Shown piece by piece: positions 25,855-33,671 of a stretch of DNA of 33,671 bases. The stretch is from Gemmatimonadota bacterium (GTDB lineage Bacteria > Gemmatimonadota > Gemmatimonadetes > Gemmatimonadales > GWC2-71-9). Position numbers and translations under genes: made by a program. The stretch's first letter is position 1. Every line of letters begins with the position of its first letter. The notes under the pieces were generated by a model that was not told the DNA's origin, made no database searches, and saw only the letters and a list, made by a program, of their open reading frames with translations. The stretch lies in NCBI GenBank assembly GCA_029862925.1, contig JAOTWJ010000018.1, positions 1 through 33,671 of the forward strand, read 5' to 3'.

Positions 25855-27074
25855 AGGTCCTCCACGCCGCCGTGCGTGCGTCCGGCGTCCAGCCCCGCCA
25901 GCGGCTCGCTGGCCAGGCGTTCGAAGTAGACCCGTCGGATCCGGCGTCGCGCGATTTGCTCGACCACGACCCGGAATCCTCCCAGGCGCAGCTCCTCGCC
26001 CGGTCGCGGAACGCGCCCGAGTTCCGAGTAGATCAGGCCGCCGACCGTGCTCACTTCCTCGTGCTCAAACGCCCCGGCGAGCGTGGCGGACAAATCGTCC
26101 AGGGTCACGCGACCGTCTACCCAGAACCGATCGTTACCCTCACGCTCGATCGCCGGTCCCTCATCCGTGTCGTACTCATCGTGGATCTCCCCTACGATCT
26201 CCTCGAGCACATCCTCGAGCGTCACCAGTCCCGACGTCCCGCCGAACTCGTCCACCACGATCGCGATATGGGCCCCGCCCCGCTGGAAGTCGCGCAGCTG
26301 CGCCGAGAGCGACTTGGATTCCGGAATGAAGGGCACCGGCCGGACCAGGTCGTGCCAGGTCGCCGGCGGAGCGTGGGTCCCGGTCAGCACCGGGGCGATG
26401 TCCTTCGCATACAGGATGCCCGCGATATCGTCGAGCCCCGCCCGGAATACGGGAAGGCGGGAATGCTCGCTCTGGCGCACGACTTCCACGATCTCGTGCC
26501 ACGGTTGCGTGGCTTCCAGCGCAATGATGTCGAGGCGTGGGGTCATGATGTCCTCGACGGTCGTGTCCGCGAGGGAAAACACGCCGAGCAGCATGTCTCG
26601 TTGCGCTGCCCCGAGCACGCCGGGCTGCGGACCGCGCGCCGGGACGGTGGCTTGGGCTAGCCGGTCGGCCGGCGCCATGATGCCCAGCAGGGGACGGAAC
26701 GGAGCGAGGCTGGCGCGCGCCAGCGGGAGGGTGTGGGCGGCGGCACGCGGGGCGAGGACCCCGATGGCCCGGGGCAGCACTTCTCCGATCAGCAGGAAGA
26801 GCAGCGTCGTGATGGTCACGGCGGCGGCGGCATCCACGGGCGCCCGCCGCCACCAGGCGATGGTGGCCCCCGCCGCCACGGCGGCAAGCAGTAAGAGGGT
26901 CACCCGGGCGATGCGCAGGGCACGGGCGAGCGGCATTGGGCTGCCGGGCGGGGCTGGCGGATCGCCCAGGCTCGCGGAAACACCGGGGGCCTCGTCGGCG
27001 ATGGCCAGCAGGGCTGCCCACGCGGCCGCCACGGCGGCGACGAGCAGCGGTGCCCACGAGGGCAGGAGGCTCAT
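25851..27074 (-). CDS. CNNM/CorC-type CBS domain protein (first copy, YbeX-like)
   Basis: 407 residues. The membrane region (about 1-130) keeps the CNNM-type 'LLIGEVLPRAIG' helix. The CBS pair reads 'VEDIMTPRLDIIALE', 'HSRLPVFRAGLDDIAGILYAKDI' and 'AIVVDEFGGTSGLVTLEDVLEEIVGEI' (pieces). The CorC/HlyC domain begins near 'WVDGRVTLDDL'. ATG 27074 has AGGAGG six bases upstream and overlaps the ybeY TGA (ATGA); the long upstream open frame belongs to ybeY's antisense-like phase. The phoH-ybeY-corC order is the same as E. coli ybeZ-ybeY-ybeX, supporting a link with ribosome and RNA maturation as well as Mg. Confidence 0.92.
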   Translation of the reverse strand: MSLLPSWAPLLVAAVAAAWAALLAIADEAPGVSASLGDPPAPPGSPMPLARALRIARVTLLLLAAVAAGATIAWWRRAPVDAAAAVTITTLLFLLIGEVLPRAIGVLAPRAAAHTLPLARASLAPFRPLLGIMAPADRLAQATVPARGPQPGVLGAAQRDMLLGVFSLADTTVEDIMTPRLDIIALEATQPWHEIVEVVRQSEHSRLPVFRAGLDDIAGILYAKDIAPVLTGTHAPPATWHDLVRPVPFIPESKSLSAQLRDFQRGGAHIAIVVDEFGGTSGLVTLEDVLEEIVGEIHDEYDTDEGPAIEREGNDRFWVDGRVTLDDLSATLAGAFEHEEVSTVGGLIYSELGRVPRPGEELRLGGFRVVVEQIARRRIRRVYFERLASEPLAGLDAGRTHGGVEDL

Positions 27075-27538
27075 GTCATCCTCCTCAACAGCCGGGCGAG
27101 ATAGCGTTCCTGCCGACGCCACATCGCTGAGCGCGTGCGCGTCGCGCCGGTGGGATGATCGTACCCCAGGACGTGCAATGTGCCGTGCACCACCAACCGC
27201 AACACCTCCTCGCGTGCGGCCACGCCAAACCGGCGCGCGGAGCGTCGGGCAACGGCCGGACACACGTACACGTCGCCCACCCGCGTGCGGTCGTGCCGCA
27301 TCCCGAACGCGATCACGTCGGTCGCTCGGTCGCGGCCGAAGGTGCGCCGGTTGAGGGCGCGCATCCGTTGGACCGAGAGCACCGTGACGGTGACCGATGT
27401 GCGTCCGGCCCGCTCGCCCCGCAGCACGGCGGCAACGGCCCGCCGGAGGATGGCGCCGGGCACGCCGGCCCGGTCCCCCACCTCCGCCACCCGGACGTCA
27501 TGCCTGGGACGCCGGCGTCCACTCAGCGCTGATGCCAC
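27071..27538 (-). CDS. ybeY: Endoribonuclease YbeY (rRNA maturation factor)
   Basis: 155 residues if GTG 27538 is used. The zinc site 'HGTLHVLGYDH' supplies the three His of the HxxxHxxxxxH motif, and 'RDRATDVIAFGM' is the usual TDVLSF box with one change (Ile, Ala). YbeY acts in 16S rRNA 3'-end processing and ribosome quality control. The start is unsure: GTG 27538 overlaps the pgpH-like gene by 41 bases, GTG 27490 is the other option; neither has a clear ribosome-binding site. The ATG at 27501 overlapping the upstream stop is in another frame. Its stop overlaps the CorC start. Confidence 0.92.
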   Translation of the reverse strand: MASALSGRRRPRHDVRVAEVGDRAGVPGAILRRAVAAVLRGERAGRTSVTVTVLSVQRMRALNRRTFGRDRATDVIAFGMRHDRTRVGDVYVCPAVARRSARRFGVAAREEVLRLVVHGTLHVLGYDHPTGATRTRSAMWRRQERYLARLLRRMT

Positions 27539-29699
27539 CGGTTGCCGCGGGGTAGTCGATCCGATTGTGGTAGACGCCCGAGAGGACGCGCACGAACTCG
27601 TCTTTCACGAGGTCGAGTTGCGCCAACGTGAGCGGGGCCTCGTCGAGCTGGCCCGACTCGATCCGGCCCTGCACCAGATGCTCGATCGCCTCGCGCACCT
27701 TGTCGGGCGTCGGATCGTCGAGCACCCGGAGAGCCGCCTCCACACCGTCGGCGAGCATGCAGACCGCGGTTTCGATCGAGCGCGGACGCGGGCCGGGATA
27801 GCGGAACTGCTCGCGCGACGGCTCGCCCTCGCCGCGCGTGCGGGCACGGTCCAGGAAGTACGTGATCTCGGCGGTCCCGTGATGCTCGGGGATGAATGCC
27901 TTCACCGCTTGGGGCAGACCGGCCTCGTCGGCCAGCGACAGGCCGTCCTTCACGTGATTCCGGATGATCTGAGCCGACACTTCGGGCTTCAGCTTGTCGT
28001 GCGGGTTGACGCCTGGGACCTGGTTTTCGACGAAGAACTGCGGCTTCTTGAGTTTCCCGACGTCATGGAAGTAGCAGCCGACTCTCGCGAGCAGGCCGTC
28101 TGCCCCGACACCGTTGCACGCGGATTCGCACAGATTGGCCATGGCGATGCTGTGGGCATACGTGCCCGGCGCCTCCGTGGCCAGGCGCCGGAGCAGCGGA
28201 TGGGTGGGGTCGGAGAGCTCGAGCAACGTGAGATCGGTCGTGATCCGCCCGAAGGACTCGAAGAGCGGCAGCGAGATCCCGACGAGCGCGGCCGACACCA
28301 CAGCGTTCACGGTTCCGCGCACCGCGCTGGCGCCGATCGCCGCCGGCGACCAGCCGAGTTGCAGCCCCACCGTTACCGCCCCGACGGCAAACGCCAGCGA
28401 GATGATGGCGGTGGTGGTGAGAATCTGCGTGCGGCGCCGGACTACGCGGATGCCGATGGCCGCCGCGATGCCGCCGATGAGCACGATGTAGAGAGCGCCG
28501 GTTCCCCCGTACACCGGCTGCGAGCCGATCAGGACGGCGAGCACGGCGGCCCCGACCATCGCGACCCGACCGCTGAACAGCACGGTGAGCAGCATGGCGG
28601 CGAAGGGCACCGGGATGAGCTCCGGCGCCTCGGCCACGAACCGGAAATTCAGCGCGGCGCCGACGATCACGACGAGGAACAGTATCCCGAACAGGAACAC
28701 GTGCCGCACGTTCGCGTACGACTCCCGTCGATAAAACAGCAACAGGAGCCAGAAGATCGACAGCACCAGGGCGCTCGTGAGAATCTGCCCCACCGCGGCG
28801 GTGGCGCTGCGCTGCGTTCCCCCGCGGCGCACCAGTTCGCCGCGGAGGGCCGTGAGCCGCTCGTTCACTTCGGGGGTGACAACCTGGTGTTCGCCGACGA
28901 TCAACTCGTTCTGCCGGACCTGATCCTTCACGGGGTCCACGGTCGCCCGCAACTCCGCCCGCAGCGCCTCGGTTTCGGTGAGGTTGGGCACGAGGGTGGG
29001 CCGGAACGTGAGCACCAGGACCTTCACGAACGCCTGATCCCCCACGGAGGAGTTGGCGGCCGGGTGACGGGTGCTGCGTCGCTCGAGGAACGCCTGATAG
29101 CCGGTGAGCTGCTCCTTGGGGGTGACGCGTTCCGTGTTGCCGCGACGGACGACGACGCCCGGCGCCGTTTCGCCCTGCAGCACGCCCGACGCGGTGACGC
29201 CGCGGGCCAGCTCCCGCCGGAGCAGCTCGGTCGTCGCCTGGCGGAATACCGCTCGGCGCGACCCCTCGAAGAGAAAGGCCGCCTCGTCGCCCGTCAGGCG
29301 CAGCCCGTGGGCCTGGGCACTGTCCGCGAGGGCGGGCGCCGTCGTCGCGCCGTCGAGGGCGGCGAAGAGCGCTTGGGCCACGGCGAGCCCGGTATCGAGC
29401 GCGGCGGAGCGGTATTCGTAAATCGGGCGGACGGTGGCCGCCAGGGCATCCCCCTCGCGCGACAGCTCCCCGGGCGTCTTCCGCACCTCGAAGTCGAACG
29501 GCGCCACGACATTCTGCGGGGCCACCTCCCCCGGCTCCAGCACCGGCGCGTCGAACCGGCCGGCGACCGGATAGAGGATGTATGTGAGCACCGCGAGCAC
29601 GAGCACCGGCACCCACCGGATCGCGTGGTAGGCGACGTGGCGCGGCAGCTCGGGCGGCGGCGGCTCGAGCGCAAGGACGATACTGCGGCGTTCGGTCAT
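27498..29699 (-). CDS. pgpH: 7TM-HD domain phosphodiesterase (PgpH-like, c-di-AMP)
   Basis: 733 residues. One membrane helix near residues 27-46, an extracellular 7TMR-HDED region to about 300, then seven helices (about 310-490) and a cytoplasmic HD domain. The HD part shows 'TYAHSIAMANLCESAC', the metal dyad in 'CYFHDVGKLKKPQFF', 'PHDKLKPE', 'IIRNHVKDGL' and 'IPEHHGT'. This is the architecture of PgpH, which hydrolyses c-di-AMP to pApA. ATG 29699 overlaps the phoH stop (ATGA). The phoH-pgpH-ybeY order is conserved in many bacteria. No diadenylate cyclase is in the window. Confidence 0.93.
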   Translation of the reverse strand: MTERRSIVLALEPPPPELPRHVAYHAIRWVPVLVLAVLTYILYPVAGRFDAPVLEPGEVAPQNVVAPFDFEVRKTPGELSREGDALAATVRPIYEYRSAALDTGLAVAQALFAALDGATTAPALADSAQAHGLRLTGDEAAFLFEGSRRAVFRQATTELLRRELARGVTASGVLQGETAPGVVVRRGNTERVTPKEQLTGYQAFLERRSTRHPAANSSVGDQAFVKVLVLTFRPTLVPNLTETEALRAELRATVDPVKDQVRQNELIVGEHQVVTPEVNERLTALRGELVRRGGTQRSATAAVGQILTSALVLSIFWLLLLFYRRESYANVRHVFLFGILFLVVIVGAALNFRFVAEAPELIPVPFAAMLLTVLFSGRVAMVGAAVLAVLIGSQPVYGGTGALYIVLIGGIAAAIGIRVVRRRTQILTTTAIISLAFAVGAVTVGLQLGWSPAAIGASAVRGTVNAVVSAALVGISLPLFESFGRITTDLTLLELSDPTHPLLRRLATEAPGTYAHSIAMANLCESACNGVGADGLLARVGCYFHDVGKLKKPQFFVENQVPGVNPHDKLKPEVSAQIIRNHVKDGLSLADEAGLPQAVKAFIPEHHGTAEITYFLDRARTRGEGEPSREQFRYPGPRPRSIETAVCMLADGVEAALRVLDDPTPDKVREAIEHLVQGRIESGQLDEAPLTLAQLDLVKDEFVRVLSGVYHNRIDYPAATGGISAEWTPASQA

Positions 29700-30640
29700 C
29701 CGCCCTGGTCCTCGGAATAGGCGCGAATGATCTCGCGCACGAGTCGATGCCGCACCACATCGCGGTCCTCGAGGTAGCAGAACGCGACCCCGTCGATCCC
29801 GGGCAGGATGCGCTCCACCTGGACGAGTCCGGAGTCCTCCCGCTGCGGGAGATCGATCTGCGTCTTGTCTCCGATCACCACCGCCCGGGAGTTGAGGCCG
29901 AGCCGGGTGAGGAACATCTTCATCTGGCCGCCCGTCACGTTCTGCGCCTCGTCCAGAATCACGAAGGCGTCGGACAGGGTGCGCCCCCGCATGTACGCCA
30001 GCGGCGCGATCTCGATGGCGCGGCTCTCGAGCGCCCGCTGCATGCGCTCGGGCGGCATCAGGTCTTCGAGCGCGTCGTACAGCGGACGTAGATAGGGATC
30101 CACCTTGGCCTGCAGGTCTCCCGGGAGGAAGCCCAGTCGTTCGCCCGCCTCCACCGCCGGACGCGCCAGCACCATCCGCCGGACCAGCTTCCGACTGAGG
30201 AACTCCACGCCCAGCGCGACGGCGAGGTAGGTCTTGCCGGTCCCCGCCGGCCCGATGCCCACGACGATCTCCGACTCCCGCAGCGCCCGCACGTAGTCGC
30301 GCTGCCCGGGCGTTTTCGGTTGGACCGCTTTGCGGATGCCCGGCAGCATGACCCGCAGTTCGCCGTTGCCCGGCTCCGCCGCGTCCGGGCCATCGGTGAG
30401 TAGCCGGCGTACGTCGTCGAGCCCCACGTCCCCGGCCCGCGCCAGTTCCACGAGGGCCGCGGTGACCTCGGAGGCGCGCTCCACATTCTCGAGCTCGCCG
30501 GCGACGGTCAGCTGGTCGCCCCGGAGGGTGATGCGGGTTCCGGTGCCCTCCGCCACCGCGACCAGGTGCTGATCGTTCACGCCCGCCAGCGCCAGCAGAT
30601 CGGCGCCCTCGGCAGAGAGTCGATGGGTCACGTCGCTCAC
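29696..30640 (-). CDS. phoH: PhoH family ATPase (YbeZ)
   Basis: 314 residues. An N-terminal KH-like or small beta region (about 20-75), then the P-loop ATPase with Walker A 'GIGPAGTGKTYLAVA' (about 130-144), 'VEAGERLGFLPGDLQAKVDPYLRPLYDAL' (pieces) and Walker B 'FVILDEAQN', 'MKMFLTRLG', 'VVIGDKTQIDLP'. A cytoplasmic RNA-linked ATPase that works with YbeY. GTG 30640 overlaps the aspS stop by GTGA; the end overlaps the pgpH start. Confidence 0.95.
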   Translation of the reverse strand: MSDVTHRLSAEGADLLALAGVNDQHLVAVAEGTGTRITLRGDQLTVAGELENVERASEVTAALVELARAGDVGLDDVRRLLTDGPDAAEPGNGELRVMLPGIRKAVQPKTPGQRDYVRALRESEIVVGIGPAGTGKTYLAVALGVEFLSRKLVRRMVLARPAVEAGERLGFLPGDLQAKVDPYLRPLYDALEDLMPPERMQRALESRAIEIAPLAYMRGRTLSDAFVILDEAQNVTGGQMKMFLTRLGLNSRAVVIGDKTQIDLPQREDSGLVQVERILPGIDGVAFCYLEDRDVVRHRLVREIIRAYSEDQGG

Positions 30641-32412
30641 AGACGGATCTCCAACCCGAGGGCGGCCAGGTCGGCCGCACTCACCGGTGCCGGCGCATCC
30701 TCGAACAGGGCCCGCGCGGCCGTGGTCTTCGGGAAGGCGATCACGTCCCGCAGGCTCTCAACCCCGGCGAGCAGCATGGCCACGCGGTCGAACCCGACGG
30801 CAAACCCGCCATGCGGTGGCGCGCCGCACCCCAGCGCGTCGAGCAGAAAGCCAAACCGGCGATGCGCGTCCTCCCGCGCGATCCCGAGCACGTCGAACAC
30901 CCGCAGCTGCACCGACGGGTCGGTGATCCGAATCGAACCGCTCCCGAGTTCGGTGCCGTTGTAGACCAGATCGTAGTGCTGGGCCCGGATGCCCTCGGTG
31001 CCTCCGGCGAGAAAGCGATCCCGGTCGTCCGGGTGCGGCGCGGTGAAGGGGTGGTGGGCGAAGACGAGCGCCCCGGAATCGGGATCCCGCTCGAACAGCG
31101 GGAAGTCCTCCACCCAGAGAAACGCGTGCGGCACACTTGGCGGCGGCGCGAGCCGCCGGATCGCGGCCAGGCGCACGCGGGTCAGCGCGGCCGACGTGAG
31201 CGCGTCCGGCCCGGCCACCACCACGAGCAGCTCACCGTCTGCGAGCCTGAAGAGCGCGGCGTCGGCGCCGGCGAGTTTGGCGAGCGGGCCGCTCAGCTGG
31301 TCACCCTGCCGCTTCACCGTGGCGAGGCCCGCTGCGCCGCCCCGCTTGGCCTCCTCCGCCAGCTGCTCGAGCTCCTTGCGTGAGAGGGCGCTCCCGCCGG
31401 GAAGGTGCATGCCCCGCACCCGTCCACCCTGCGCGCGCGCATCGTCGAAGGCGGGGAACCCCCGGCCGGCCAGGACGCCCGTCAGGTCCTCGACCTCGAG
31501 GCCATAGCGGAGGTCGGGCTTGTCCGTCCCGAAGCGCTCCATGGCGTCGGCATATGACAGACGCGGAAACGGTCGGCCGACCGTGTGGCCACCCTCGTCC
31601 CACAAGGCCACGAGCACGGTCTCGAGCGCCGCGTACACGTCCCCGACCGACACGAACGAAGCCTCGACGTCGATCTGGGTGAACTCCGGCTGCCGGTCCG
31701 CCCGCAGATCCTCGTCCCGGAAGCAGCGCGCGATCTGGAAGTACCGGTCGAAGCCCGCCACCATAAGCAGCTGCTTGTAGATCTGCGGGGACTGCGGCAG
31801 CGCGTAGAACTGGCCGGGGTGCACGCGCGACGGCACGAGATAATCACGGGCGCCTTCGGGCGTCGGTTTGGTGAGGATCGGCGTCTCGACCTCGAGAAAC
31901 TCGAGTTCGGAGAGCGTCCGGCGGGCGCGCTGCAACAGGCGGTGCCGCAGCTGCAGGTTGCGCTGCAGCTCCGTGCGACGCAGGTCGAGCACGCGCTGCT
32001 GCAACCGCCGCTCCTCGGCGGGCAGCGGCTCGCCCTTGGTGCGCCACACGGGGATCGGCAGCACCGACGGCGCGCTCCCCACCACCTGAAGTCGGTGGGC
32101 GCGCACCTCGACGTCGCCGGTCCCCATGTCCGGGTTCCGCTGCGTCTCCGGCCGGGCGAGCACTTCGCCCTCGACGAGCACCGCCGATTCCGCCGTCAGC
32201 TCCGGCAGGGCGGCCAGGGTCGCGGAGTCGGTCCAGTCGGGACCGAACGCGACCTGGAGGAGCCCGTCCCGGTCGCGCAGATCCACGAAGAACAGGCCGC
32301 CGAGATCCCGCCGCCGATGGACCCAGCCCCCGAGTCGGACGTGCTGTCCCACGTGTTCGCGCCGCAAGGCTCCGCAGCGGTGCGTCCGCATGGCCGTTGC
32401 CGGTGAACTCAT
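30637..32412 (-). CDS. aspS: Aspartyl-tRNA synthetase
   Basis: 591 residues, the normal bacterial length. An N-terminal OB-fold anticodon-binding domain (WVHRRRDLGGLFFVDLRDRDG), class II motif 2 (FQIARCFRDEDLRADRQPEFTQ, pieces), the bacterial GAD insertion (about 300-420) and motif 3 (GGFAVGFDRVAMLL) are present. In 'RRRDLGG' a Leu occupies the place of His31 of the non-discriminating Pseudomonas enzyme, and the Gly83 position is not Gly. This leans toward an Asp-specific enzyme, but two residues cannot settle it. ATG 32412 is 7 bases from the ptsN-like stop. Confidence 0.97.
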   Translation of the reverse strand: MSSPATAMRTHRCGALRREHVGQHVRLGGWVHRRRDLGGLFFVDLRDRDGLLQVAFGPDWTDSATLAALPELTAESAVLVEGEVLARPETQRNPDMGTGDVEVRAHRLQVVGSAPSVLPIPVWRTKGEPLPAEERRLQQRVLDLRRTELQRNLQLRHRLLQRARRTLSELEFLEVETPILTKPTPEGARDYLVPSRVHPGQFYALPQSPQIYKQLLMVAGFDRYFQIARCFRDEDLRADRQPEFTQIDVEASFVSVGDVYAALETVLVALWDEGGHTVGRPFPRLSYADAMERFGTDKPDLRYGLEVEDLTGVLAGRGFPAFDDARAQGGRVRGMHLPGGSALSRKELEQLAEEAKRGGAAGLATVKRQGDQLSGPLAKLAGADAALFRLADGELLVVVAGPDALTSAALTRVRLAAIRRLAPPPSVPHAFLWVEDFPLFERDPDSGALVFAHHPFTAPHPDDRDRFLAGGTEGIRAQHYDLVYNGTELGSGSIRITDPSVQLRVFDVLGIAREDAHRRFGFLLDALGCGAPPHGGFAVGFDRVAMLLAGVESLRDVIAFPKTTAARALFEDAPAPVSAADLAALGLEIRL

Positions 32413-32419
32413 GCCACTC

Positions 32420-32875
32420 CTACCGCTCCTCGGCTTCCCGGAGGTGCCGATGGAATTCCTCGCTGGACCGCGCCCCCACCAGGCGCTCCCGCAGTGTCTG
32501 GTGCCGGACCAGTCGGGTGATCCGGCTCAAGGCTTTCACATGCGCCCCGGCTTCGCTCTCGGGACCCACCAGAAGGAAGAAGAGCTGGACCGGTTCTCCA
32601 TCGAGCGCGCCGAAGGGAATCGGTGCCAGGGCGACCCCCGCCGCGAGGCGCAGCTCTCGCACCCGGGCGGAGCGCCCATGTGGGATCGCCACCCCGTACC
32701 CGATGCCGGTGGACAGGACCGCCTCCCGTTCCTCGACCGCCTCCAGCAGGTCGGTCGCATCCCCCTGATCGCCATTGGCGACCATCTCCACGAGTTCCCG
32801 CAGCACCGACCCCTTGTCGGTGGCGCGAATGGGGACCCGGATTCTGTGGGGGTTCAGCAGCTGGGAGAGCAACAC
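32420..32875 (-). CDS. PTS EIIA-like (PtsN-type) protein
   Basis: 151 residues of PTS_EIIA type-2 fold. The phosphorylated His sits in 'GYGVAIPHGRSARV', and the rest matches EIIA(Ntr): 'LLEAVEEREAVLSTGIG', 'LFFLLVGPESEAGAHVKALSRI'. Such proteins usually regulate nitrogen, potassium or envelope functions. GTG 32875 is taken to give the family length; no clear ribosome-binding site is seen, and the frame stays open to 32968. First gene of the long minus-strand string, and divergent from an outer-membrane protein gene with about 104 bases between. Confidence 0.9.
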   Translation of the reverse strand: MLLSQLLNPHRIRVPIRATDKGSVLRELVEMVANGDQGDATDLLEAVEEREAVLSTGIGYGVAIPHGRSARVRELRLAAGVALAPIPFGALDGEPVQLFFLLVGPESEAGAHVKALSRITRLVRHQTLRERLVGARSSEEFHRHLREAEER

Positions 32876-32944
32876 GGCGGACGCCGTCCAAGGGCATGCA
32901 TCGTATGAACTTAATGGCCGCTCAGGGGGGCAGCAAGCTCCGCC

Positions 32945-32973
32945 TTGACACCCTGCCCTGTGGTCCACAAGCT
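32945..32973 (+). promoter_or_regulatory. Candidate promoter of the outer-membrane protein gene
   Basis: A perfect TTGACA (32945-32950) is followed after 17 bases by CAAGCT, a poor -10. Transcription would begin about 32980, at the GTG start itself, which suggests a leaderless message. The -10 weakness keeps confidence low. Confidence 0.3.
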
Positions 32974-32979
32974 TCGGCG

Positions 32980-33671
32980 GTGAAACGAGTTGCCTTCCCC
33001 CTCGCGGTCCTGCTCGGGACCGCTGCGCCTGCCGCCGGCCAAGCGCCGGAGTGGGCAGTCCTCTGGCGGGTCGCGGCCAGTACGCTGCCGGCTCCCGCGC
33101 CGCTCGGGACGGGCCCGACGAACATCTTCTGGAATCCCGCGGCCGTGCACGATCTCCCCGGACTGTCCGCCGGGCTCGAGGTGTTGCATACCCCGGACGT
33201 CGTGAGCCTCTCCGGCACCGTGGGTGCCGTCGCGTACCGGATTTCGAGGCGCGTGAGCGCGGGGGTCGTCGGTGGCCGGCTGGCGGTGAGCGATCTCGTG
33301 CGAACGACGACGTCGCCGGTCAGCGAGGGGAGCGAGATTCAGGCCTACACGCAGTTCATCGGTGGTGCCATCGGCGGGGGCGGCGCACGCCTCGCGGGCG
33401 GGGTCCTCCTGCTGGTGCACGACGCCCTGCTCGACCAGCGCAATGAGGGCGGGGTCACCGTCGATCTCGGCGTGCGCGGCCGGCCGACGGACGCGCTCAC
33501 CTTTGCCGCCGCGACGCACCTCGCGGCGATCCCCATCGAGCAGCGGGCCACCACGGAGTATTTCCTCGGTGCGGAGTATCGCGTGGGCTCCCCGCACCTC
33601 TGGGGGTCGCCCGGCCGGATCCTGGCGCGGTACGGGGTGAGCCTCCGGGCCGACGGCCCGCTCGAGCATCA
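32980..33671 (+). CDS. PorV/PorQ-like outer-membrane beta-barrel protein, N-terminal part
   Basis: The frame is open from GTG 32980 to the window end, about 230 residues, so the 3' end lies outside. MKRVAFPLAVLLGTAAPAAGQ is a clear signal peptide. The mature part has 'TNIFWNPAAVHDLPGLSAGLE', the 'NPA' segment typical of PorV/PorQ-type barrels, then alternating strands of about 10 residues ('SLSGTVGAVAYRIS', 'AGVVGGRLAVSDL', 'YTQFIGGAIGGG', and more). It is predicted to be an outer-membrane barrel. No ribosome-binding site precedes the GTG. The family of type IX secretion and related barrels is widespread; no secretion partner is seen. Confidence 0.7.
   Translation, partial: MKRVAFPLAVLLGTAAPAAGQAPEWAVLWRVAASTLPAPAPLGTGPTNIFWNPAAVHDLPGLSAGLEVLHTPDVVSLSGTVGAVAYRISRRVSAGVVGGRLAVSDLVRTTTSPVSEGSEIQAYTQFIGGAIGGGGARLAGGVLLLVHDALLDQRNEGGVTVDLGVRGRPTDALTFAAATHLAAIPIEQRATTEYFLGAEYRVGSPHLWGSPGRILARYGVSLRADGPLEH

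Noticed and set aside
27499-27501. ATG overlapping the pgpH stop, as a ybeY start
   Set aside because: It is in a different frame from the YbeY motifs, so it cannot start that protein.
27180-29720. 846-codon plus-strand open frame opposite pgpH
   Set aside because: Fully antisense to a well-supported 7TM-HD gene; composition typical of reverse-strand reading of a GC-rich gene.
29700-30680. Upstream extension of the pgpH frame across phoH
   Set aside because: The extension is an out-of-frame reading of phoH; ATG 29699 overlaps the phoH stop and begins family-like sequence.
1-33671. CRISPR arrays, tRNA or rRNA genes, insertion sequences
   Set aside because: I saw no regular direct repeats, cloverleaf-like segments, transposase motifs or terminal repeats by eye; short or divergent tRNAs could be missed without a covariance search.

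Overview
The window is GC-rich bacterial chromosome, close to 70% G+C by eye. The genes point to a diderm: a PorV/PorQ-like outer-membrane protein, predicted lipoproteins, and an NfeD/FloA membrane-microdomain operon. Overall style fits Gemmatimonadota or a similar high-GC diderm, but this is inference; no rRNA or other taxonomic marker is present. I saw no tRNA, rRNA, CRISPR array, IS element or prophage. No gap between genes exceeds about 220 bases. Nearly all long open frames opposite the called genes are GC-driven shadows.

Layout. 1-4361: the end of a DUF3108-like protein (+) converges on an rng-rplU-rpmA operon (-) at a long hairpin terminator; a good minus-strand promoter and a leader of about 165 nt precede rng. 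An acyl-CoA dehydrogenase (-) follows. 4445-7829: nfeD-floA-small membrane protein (-), with nfeD frameshifted, and a small possible lipoprotein upstream. 7927-11756: recQ (-) diverges from a second acyl-CoA dehydrogenase (+), followed by a DUF937/YidB-like gene and kbp (BON-LysM), closed by a convergent terminator.

11847-32875: about 21 kb of minus-strand genes with almost no intergenic space, many joined by ATGA, GTGA or TGATG overlaps. In transcription order: ptsN-like EIIA, aspS, phoH, pgpH-like 7TM-HD phosphodiesterase, ybeY, two CNNM/CorC-type CBS proteins, a DUF502 membrane protein, a broken mgtE, meaB, B12-mutase large subunit, a bacterial eRF1-like (baeRF) protein, B12-binding mutase subunit, acyl-CoA carboxylase beta subunit, a tripeptidyl-peptidase II-like S8 lipoprotein, AtuA (DUF1446), a free-standing AtuA ferredoxin-fold domain, and an enoyl-CoA hydratase. 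The first half is RNA maturation, c-di-AMP and magnesium homeostasis; the second is branched acyl-CoA catabolism. A divergent outer-membrane protein gene runs off the right end.

Most interesting: the mutase carries the active-site residues of isobutyryl-CoA mutase (Phe77, Ala104, Gln195) rather than methylmalonyl-CoA mutase. Its operon contains an eRF1-like protein without a GGQ motif between the two mutase subunit genes, a TPPII-like protease, and an AtuA split into two genes. Together these suggest a peptide or branched-acyl catabolic operon with an unexplained translation-factor relative. Two reading-frame lesions (nfeD, mgtE) are either real gene decay or assembly errors.
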